From Gammaproteobacteria bacterium (GTDB taxonomy: Bacteria > Pseudomonadota > Gammaproteobacteria > Tenderiales > Tenderiaceae), in the NCBI GenBank assembly GCA_027001525.1, contig JALTMR010000413.1:1-11984 (forward strand): 11,984 nucleotides of DNA. The letters are read 5' to 3'. Position 1 is the stretch's first letter. Each line of letters starts with the position of its first letter. The position numbers were made by a program, and so were the translations under genes. Below the pieces are notes generated by a model. That model was not told where the DNA came from and did not search any database. It was given only the letters and a program-made list of their open reading frames with translations. Below, in pieces: positions 6,752 through 11,984 of the stretch.

Positions 6752-9700
6752 GTGTTCGAAGCAAGAATAACCCTTACAGATCTCATTCGTGCGCCTGTAG
6801 TGAGTGCGGTGCCTGACGATTCGGCCCGCTCCGCGCTGGCTCAGATGTCTGCCAGCGCCGTCAGTTGTATGGCGGTGACCGATGGCGAAAAGCCTGTGGG
6901 ACTGATTACCGGGCGGGACCTGCTGAGAAATGCCGAGCAGATGCCGTGGCACCACCTGAGTGTGAGCGACATCATGACCACCGAGCCGGTCATCGCCTCG
7001 GCAGATATGGACTATCGCGAGGCCTATCAGCTGCTGGTAGAGCATGATATCCACCACCTGGTGGTGGTGGACGGAGAGTCAAAGCTGGCCGGCATTGCGA
7101 CCGAGCCTGACTTTCTGCGCCATCTGGGGCCCGAGGGCTTTTCCGAGTTCAAGCCGGTGCGCGATGTCATGATTGATGTGCCGCTTACCTTCCCCGAGCA
7201 CGACTGTTTACGCGATGTGATCCACGCCATGGATGTGCAGCATGCCGATTGCATTGTCATTGAGCGTTTTGGCCGCCCCTGTGGTGTGGTGACAGAGCAC
7301 GATGTGGTGCGCCTGCTGCACCTCGACGCGGAGGCTTTCGAGCAACCGGTGGGGCAGTACATGAGCCAGCCGCCGTACACGATTCGGGGCGGTGATTCCG
7401 TCCACGCCGCCTCCAAACTGATGACGCAGCACTGCATCTCCCGTCTCGTGGTGGTGGATGCAGTGGGTAAAACCGCCGGTTTAGTGACGCAGCACGACAT
7501 CATCAAGAGCTTTGGCCTGAAGTACACCGACTTTCTGCGCGAGGTGATTCGTCATCAGGCCAAGCGTCTGAGTGACCGCCACCTGCAGGTGAGCGATACG
7601 CTGATTCTCGATAACGTGCTGCGCTCCATTACCGACTATGGCGTGGTGGCGACCGACCTTGATTTCAAAGTGGTCTATTCCAACCCGGCGGCAGCCGAGA
7701 TTCTCGACTACGGCTTTGACACCAGCAGCGATGACAGCGTGAAGGAGGTCTGCGCCCGCTTTGGCATTGCTGGTGATTTGTGGGACAAGGCGACAGATAT
7801 CGTCAGCAGTGCCGGTTCCTTCTGCCACTCGGCCCAGATGGGGGGCAGCCACACTCCGCGCTACATCGATCTGCGACTTTCCGGCATCTGGGACCGCAAC
7901 GGCAGCCTTAACGGCTTTTTGCTCATGGCCCATGACGTGACCGAGCTGAAACAGTATGAGGCGGAGCAGACAGCCTATCGGAAATACCTTGAGGACCTGG
8001 GGCGGGTCGACCACATCATCCGTCAGACCACCAGTCTGGAGAAGATGATAAAAGAGCTGATGGAGGCGATTACCTCAATTTTCCAGTGTGATCGCAGCTG
8101 GTTGATTCAGCCCTGCAATCCGGATGCCTCCTCCTGGTCCGTCTCGTTTCAGTGCGAGCGGACGCCGTTTGTCAGCAGCCCCTCGATGTTGCGGGACATT
8201 CCCATGAGCGCCGAAATGGCCTGCGTGTTTCGCAAGGCGCTATTGGCCGATGGCGTGGTGGTTTATGACTCGGCCTCGGGGCGGGTGATCGATGAAGCGC
8301 GGCGGGAGTTCTCCGTTCGCTCCCAGATGATCATGGCCACCAAACCGCGTCTGGGCTCCCCCTGGGCCCTGGTGGTGCAGCAGTGCAGCTACGCTCGCAA
8401 CTGGACCGAGAGCGAGCAGCGCCTGTTTGTCGACATCGGCCACCGCGTTGCGGACGCCCTGGGCAACGTCCTCTTCATGCGCAGCCTGCATCGGGCCGAG
8501 CGCGAGTGGGAGGCGGCCTTTAATGCCGTCAACGACCACATCGCCGTCTGTGATATGGCCGGTACGGTGCTGCGGGCCAATCGCGCCATGCGTGACTACT
8601 TCAAACCCATCTTTGGTGACCCGGTGGGGGCAAACTGTCGTCTGCTCTACAACGGTTCTGAAGATGACTCCGTCTCCCCGCCCTGCATTCAGGCTTTCGC
8701 GGGCAAGGGGCCAGTGGTGTTGGAGACCTGCTTTCCGACCATGGAAGGGTGGCAGCTGACCTCCGCCTACCCCTGCTTTGAATCGCGTGGCAAGCAGGTG
8801 GGGGTGGTGATGGTGGTGCGGGACATTACCCAGCAGAAATCGGGTGAGTCGGCCTTGCGTGAGAGTGAAGAGCGCTACCGGAATCTGGTAGACACCATGA
8901 CCGAAGGGCTGGCTATTCAGGATGAGCAGGGCGTGGTGCGTTACGTCAACGACAGTCTGTGCGATATGTTGGGGTATTTTCGTGACGAGTTGATTGGCCA
9001 GCCCATTGCCACCTTCATCGGTGATGCCAATATGAAACGCTGGGCGGAAGTGATGCGCGGTAACCTGGAGGCCAAGGCACTGGCCTACGAGGCGCGACTG
9101 AGTAAACAAAACGGCGAGCTGGCCTGTCTGCGTATCTCACCGCAGATTCTGTGTGACTCCCAGGGCGTCTACCGGGGCAGCTTTGCCGTCTTTACCGATT
9201 TAACCGAGCAGAAACATTCAGAGGAGACGCTGCGCAAGCAGTGGCTCGCTATTGAGCAGAGCCCTAATGCCATTATCATCATCGGCAAGGATGGCATCAT
9301 CGAATATGTAAACCCCTACCTGACGAACCTGACCGGCTACACCAGGCAGGAGCTGGTGGGTCAGTCGGTGGACGTGCTAAAGGCGAAAGAGACGCCGGCA
9401 CAGGTCTACGAAGAGCTGTGGCAAACCGTCAAATCGGGGCAGACATGGCGAGGCGAATTAAGGAATAAAAAGAAGAACGGCGCACTCTACCTGGCCGCAG
9501 TGGAGGTGACCGTCATCAAGGACGAGTCGGACAAGGTGACCCATTTTCTGGCGATCCAGACCGACATTACTGATCGTCGGCGGGCTGAAGAAGAAGCACG
9601 TCAGCACCGTGATCAGCTGGCTCATGTGGCGCGGCTATCCACCCTGGGGGAAATGGCCTCCGGATTGGCGCATGAGTTGAATCAGCCATTAACTGCAATC

Positions 9701-10324
9701 AACAGCTATAGCGAAACCGGCATGGAGTTGCTGAAAGGGGTGGAAGGTGAAGCCTCCCGACAGCTCTCCTATCTTCTGGAGCAGAGTCATGGCCAGGCGA
9801 TGCGGGCGGGTGAGATTATTCGCCGTCTGCGCAGTCTGGTACGCAAGGAGGGCGGTCTGCGCGAGCCCTCTGACATCAATGAGCTGCTCAAAGAGGTGTT
9901 GGCCATTGCTCAGCCGGAGTATCGCGATCGTAATGTCACGATCAAGATGTTGCTGGATGAGTCACTGCCACTGGTGCCGGCGGATGCCATACAGGTCGAG
10001 CAGGTAATGCTGAATTTGATCTACAACGCTATAGAAGCAATGGGCAGCGGGGGAACGCTGAGTCTGACCACAAAGAGGAGTGGGGCCGAGTGCATAGAGT
10101 TCTCGGTGCAAGACACGGGGCCTGGTTTTGATGAGGAGACACGAAACAAAGTCTTTGACGCGTTTTTTACCACCAAAGGTAAGGGACTCGGTATGGGGCT
10201 TTCTATTAGTCGATCGATCATCAAGTCTCATGGTGGAGTTTTGTGGGCGGAAAATGCCGAACCCAACGGTGCTATTTTCCGGTTTACATTACCAGTAGCA
10301 GGAGTACAACAAGGTGGAGAGTAG
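6752..10324 (+). CDS. Soluble sensor histidine kinase: 4xCBS-PAS-GAF-3xPAS-HisKA-HATPase (FixL-type)
   Basis: The product has 1190 residues from GTG 6752. Four CBS domains (about 7-62, 70-125, 134-188, 198-253) would form two Bateman modules, which typically bind AMP, ATP or related nucleotides. Then come a PAS (about 284-400), a GAF (about 413-570) and three PAS domains (about 580-690, 700-813, 830-943). The kinase core follows: H-box HELNQPLTAI with phospho-acceptor H974, N-box with N1092, G1 box DTGPGF at D1121, and GLGMGLSIS. The H-box is of the FixL type, matching its FixJ-type partner. No membrane segment is seen, so it senses cytoplasmic signals. I see no His at the FixL haem position in the PAS domains, so FixL-like oxygen binding is unlikely. 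The last PAS has W899 and N905 in a NifL-like context, which allows flavin binding. The stop overlaps the regulator start by 11 bp, so translation is probably coupled. The alternative start at 6665 is less likely. Confidence 0.9.
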   Translation: MFEARITLTDLIRAPVVSAVPDDSARSALAQMSASAVSCMAVTDGEKPVGLITGRDLLRNAEQMPWHHLSVSDIMTTEPVIASADMDYREAYQLLVEHDIHHLVVVDGESKLAGIATEPDFLRHLGPEGFSEFKPVRDVMIDVPLTFPEHDCLRDVIHAMDVQHADCIVIERFGRPCGVVTEHDVVRLLHLDAEAFEQPVGQYMSQPPYTIRGGDSVHAASKLMTQHCISRLVVVDAVGKTAGLVTQHDIIKSFGLKYTDFLREVIRHQAKRLSDRHLQVSDTLILDNVLRSITDYGVVATDLDFKVVYSNPAAAEILDYGFDTSSDDSVKEVCARFGIAGDLWDKATDIVSSAGSFCHSAQMGGSHTPRYIDLRLSGIWDRNGSLNGFLLMAHDVTELKQYEAEQTAYRKYLEDLGRVDHIIRQTTSLEKMIKELMEAITSIFQCDRSWLIQPCNPDASSWSVSFQCERTPFVSSPSMLRDIPMSAEMACVFRKALLADGVVVYDSASGRVIDEARREFSVRSQMIMATKPRLGSPWALVVQQCSYARNWTESEQRLFVDIGHRVADALGNVLFMRSLHRAEREWEAAFNAVNDHIAVCDMAGTVLRANRAMRDYFKPIFGDPVGANCRLLYNGSEDDSVSPPCIQAFAGKGPVVLETCFPTMEGWQLTSAYPCFESRGKQVGVVMVVRDITQQKSGESALRESEERYRNLVDTMTEGLAIQDEQGVVRYVNDSLCDMLGYFRDELIGQPIATFIGDANMKRWAEVMRGNLEAKALAYEARLSKQNGELACLRISPQILCDSQGVYRGSFAVFTDLTEQKHSEETLRKQWLAIEQSPNAIIIIGKDGIIEYVNPYLTNLTGYTRQELVGQSVDVLKAKETPAQVYEELWQTVKSGQTWRGELRNKKKNGALYLAAVEVTVIKDESDKVTHFLAIQTDITDRRRAEEEARQHRDQLAHVARLSTLGEMASGLAHELNQPLTAINSYSETGMELLKGVEGEASRQLSYLLEQSHGQAMRAGEIIRRLRSLVRKEGGLREPSDINELLKEVLAIAQPEYRDRNVTIKMLLDESLPLVPADAIQVEQVMLNLIYNAIEAMGSGGTLSLTTKRSGAECIEFSVQDTGPGFDEETRNKVFDAFFTTKGKGLGMGLSISRSIIKSHGGVLWAENAEPNGAIFRFTLPVAGVQQGGE

Positions 10325-10961
10325 AGCGACCGTTTTCCTGGTCGATGATGAGCCGGCAGTGCGTGATGCCGTCAGTCTATTTTTGATGTCAAAGGGCCAC
10401 GTTGTGGAGTTGTTTGATTCAGCCCAGGCGTTTCTCGATGCCTACCAGCCCGACAGGCCGGGTTGTTTGGTGCTGGATATTCGTATGCCAGGGATGAGTG
10501 GAATGGAACTGCAGGAGGAGCTGACGCGCAGGCAGATCACCATTCCGATCATTTTTATCTCGGGCCACGGTGATGTACCGATTGCTGTCAAGGCATTCAA
10601 GGCCGGTGCCCTGGATTTTCTGGAAAAACCCTTTGATAACCATAAACTGTTGAGTTGTATCGAGATGGCCATGCAGCGTGACCAGGAGCGCCGCCGCCGT
10701 CAAACCGAGCGTACCGAAATGCTCAGTCGATATCGCCAGTTAACACCCAGAGAGCGGGAGGTCATGGTGTTGGTGGCAGAAGGAAAGACCAACAAGGATG
10801 TGGCCCGCCGGCTCGATATCAGCCATCGCACGGTGGAGATCCATCGCCGCCGCGTGATGGAGAAACTCGGCGCGGCGTCAGTCTCTGATCTGGTCAGTGT
10901 CTCTGTGTTGTGTGGCGTTTACGAGCTGCATGTGCCCAACCATCAACCGGTGCTTGAATAG
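10314..10961 (+). CDS. FixJ-type response regulator (receiver plus LuxR-type HTH)
   Basis: The product has 215 residues, the FixJ/TodT length. The receiver domain (about 6-122) has D11/D12, phospho-acceptor D55 in LDIRMPGMSG, S83 in FISGHGD and K105 in LEKPF. A charged linker (about 121-136) leads to a LuxR/FixJ DNA-binding domain (about 141-190) with LTPREREVM and the recognition helix SHRTVEIHRRRVMEKL. In this family phosphorylation of Asp relieves inhibition and allows dimerisation on DNA. The start is GTG at 10314, with GGAG at 10301-10304, 9 nt upstream, inside the kinase gene; the two genes overlap by 11 bp, a strong sign that they are partners. Its targets are unknown; candidate operators are at 6599-6616 and 11047-11063. 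The symbol fixJ is withheld because no fix or nif genes are present. Confidence 0.94.
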   Translation: MESRATVFLVDDEPAVRDAVSLFLMSKGHVVELFDSAQAFLDAYQPDRPGCLVLDIRMPGMSGMELQEELTRRQITIPIIFISGHGDVPIAVKAFKAGALDFLEKPFDNHKLLSCIEMAMQRDQERRRRQTERTEMLSRYRQLTPREREVMVLVAEGKTNKDVARRLDISHRTVEIHRRRVMEKLGAASVSDLVSVSVLCGVYELHVPNHQPVLE

Positions 10962-10975
10962 TCTTTCAGCCCCCA

Positions 10976-11017
10976 GCGTGTTCCCACTGAACACGCCATT
11001 GTTCGATTCTTTTCTCG
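10976..11017 (+). terminator. Hairpin after the response-regulator gene, possible terminator
   Basis: GCGTGTTC (10976-10983) and GAACACGC (10989-10996) form a perfect 8-bp stem with loop CCACT, 14 bp after the stop. The following stretch is T-rich but broken (ATTGTTCGATTCTTTTC), so termination may be partial. CCCAGCG at 10972-10978 could instead pair with CGCTGGG at 11016-11022, giving alternative structures. Confidence 0.45.
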
Positions 11018-11055
11018 CTGGGCCCGCCAGGGAATAGGTGGGTCCACGTAGCGAG
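11016..11055 (+). other. Second, imperfect hairpin upstream of the PAS-GGDEF gene
   Basis: TGGGCCC (11019-11025) can pair with GGGTCCA (11040-11046, one G-T pair), extended by CGCT (11016-11019) with AGCG (11050-11053) across a small bulge. A short T run (11056-11059) follows. It could be a second terminator for the two-component operon or a leader structure; it overlaps the operator-like motif, and the two roles cannot be separated by eye. Confidence 0.3.
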
Positions 11056-11063
11056 TTTTCCCT
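11047..11063 (+). promoter_or_regulatory. Second candidate FixJ-type operator
   Basis: CGTAG (11047-11051), 5 bp, then TTTCCCT (11057-11063) repeats the pattern found at 6599-6614. An inverted AGGGAA half-site lies upstream at 11029-11034 and faces TTCCCT at 11058-11063. It sits about 145 bp before the ATG of the PAS-GGDEF gene. I could not place a convincing -10 box after it, so its promoter is not defined. Confidence 0.4.
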
Positions 11064-11193
11064 ATTTAAGCTTGCTTGAAGCTCAGTCAAACTGGGCCCG
11101 TGTTTTTGTGGTGTAAATCAACGCAACCGGATGGCTACGCTCTGTTTTTGATCGTCAAATTGTTGCGGCTTTGATTTCAATTCCGGGCGTGCG

Positions 11194-11203
11194 AGGAGGA
11201 GGG
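11194..11203 (+). promoter_or_regulatory. Very strong ribosome-binding site
   Basis: AGGAGGAGGG ends 5 nt before the ATG at 11209. It is the best Shine-Dalgarno in the window and fixes the start of the PAS-GGDEF gene. Confidence 0.8.
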
Positions 11204-11208
11204 TTATC

Positions 11209-11984
11209 ATGTCTATGTTCTCAATGCTGGGGGCGGGCAGAGGCAAGCGAGTGTGCTGCGAGTCCGATGCTCATGCCAAGTATCTTCAGCTCACCCTGGA
11301 TGCGATGAGTGAGGCGATCATCTGCTGCGATGCCGCCGGGCGTCTGACCTTCGTCAACAAGGCTGCGATGAAGTTGATCAGCTGTCACTCCGCGAGCGTA
11401 CTGGGCGAGTCGTGGCAGTCACTGTTTGAGTTGATTGACGAGAGTAACGGCAGCGTCATGGATGATCCTTTTCGCAGCTGTGTGATCTCCGGCGTCTCGT
11501 TAACCAACGGCATGGGGTGTATTTTGCGCACCAGTAGCCGGCGTGAAGTGTTTGTTGAAACCAACACCGTGCCCGTCTACGACGAGAGCGATGACAGGCG
11601 CGCCATTGGTGCCACCATGACCATCAGGGATCTGACCGATATCAGCGGCCTGCTGGCCAGTGTCTTTCGTCAGGGACCGCACGATGTTCTGACGCCGCTG
11701 CTCGATGAGTCGGCGTTTGCCGAGCGCCTGAGCCGTGCCTTACTGACACTGCAAAAACCAAAAGAACATATTTTACTGCAGATCGAAATCGCCCCCTCTT
11801 CCCGTCATCAGCACCAAACCTGGTTAGGGATTGATGATGTGATCGATCGTCAGGTGGTGAGTTTGCTGGCCTCCCGGATTCGGGATCGCGATGCTCTGGG
11901 GCAGCGGGCCAAGCACCGTTACAACTTGTTGCTCGAACATTGTGAGTGCGATGAAGGCGTTGAGCTGGCCAATCAGTTAAGGCG
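11209..11984 (+). CDS. PAS domain protein with a degenerate GGDEF domain, 3' end missing
   Basis: The frame is open from the ATG at 11209 to the window end (258 complete codons). Residues about 23-145 are a PAS domain (LTLDAMSEAIICCDAAGRLTFVNKAAMKLI; ending TMTIRDLTD). Residues from about 157 align by pattern with a GGDEF domain (HDVLTPLLDESAFAERL corresponds to the usual HDPLTGLLNRRAFERRL). At the signature, GGDEF is replaced by AKHRY (234-238), and the metal-binding DxD strand is IEIAP, so diguanylate cyclase activity is very unlikely. The inhibitory-site motif RxxD is kept as R225-D228, exactly five residues before the signature, so c-di-GMP could still bind. PAS-degenerate GGDEF proteins often continue into an EAL phosphodiesterase domain, which would lie beyond the window. 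It follows the two-component operon in the same direction after 247 bp, with its own upstream motif. Confidence 0.85.
   Translation, partial: MSMFSMLGAGRGKRVCCESDAHAKYLQLTLDAMSEAIICCDAAGRLTFVNKAAMKLISCHSASVLGESWQSLFELIDESNGSVMDDPFRSCVISGVSLTNGMGCILRTSSRREVFVETNTVPVYDESDDRRAIGATMTIRDLTDISGLLASVFRQGPHDVLTPLLDESAFAERLSRALLTLQKPKEHILLQIEIAPSSRHQHQTWLGIDDVIDRQVVSLLASRIRDRDALGQRAKHRYNLLLEHCECDEGVELANQLR

Noticed and set aside
11146..11176. TTGAT-containing repeats as an FNR/CRP-type box before the PAS-GGDEF gene
   Set aside because: The second half-site does not match ATCAA at the required spacing in any register.

Overview
The window looks like chromosome of a free-living, flagellated Gammaproteobacterium. 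The evidence is the close, full-length similarity of three proteins to E. coli YeaG, YeaH and YcgB, a CheV chemotaxis adaptor behind a sigma28-type promoter, and evenly GC-rich coding sequence. No mobile element, tRNA, rRNA or CRISPR array is visible. I cannot name the genus.

Layout, left to right. (1) The 3' end of a forward gene (1-379), probably a beta-sandwich, carbohydrate-binding-like domain at the end of a larger protein. It converges on (2) cheV (399-1376, reverse), which has its own sigma28-like promoter in the 104-bp gap behind it. (3) A reverse operon prkA - yeaH - spoVR (6222 down to 1481), the conserved stationary-phase/starvation module. yeaH and spoVR overlap by ATGA, and a near-consensus sigma54 promoter lies about 90-110 bp upstream of the prkA start. 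(4) A roughly 530-bp divergent intergenic region (6223-6751) rich in inverted repeats. (5) A forward two-component pair: a 1190-residue soluble sensor kinase (four CBS domains, PAS, GAF, three PAS, FixL-type HisKA and HATPase), overlapping by 11 bp a FixJ-type response regulator (10314-10961). (6) A 247-bp gap with hairpins, then the 5' part of a PAS-GGDEF protein (11209 to the window end). Its GGDEF signature is destroyed but its RxxD inhibitory-site motif is kept in register.

How the parts may work together (inference). The CBS domains are typical adenine-nucleotide sensors, and the last PAS domain keeps a Trp/Asn pattern seen in flavin-binding NifL-like PAS domains. The kinase is therefore a candidate integrator of energy and redox state that signals to the FixJ-type regulator. 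A motif of the form CGTAG-N4/5-TTTCCCT occurs once upstream of the kinase gene and once upstream of the PAS-GGDEF gene. It resembles the FixJ-site consensus as I recall it, so it is a candidate operator. That would link the two-component system to its own expression and to a c-di-GMP-related output. The prkA operon appears to be read separately, by sigma54 with an enhancer-binding activator. The most interesting parts are the kinase architecture, the shared operator candidate, and the degenerate GGDEF protein.
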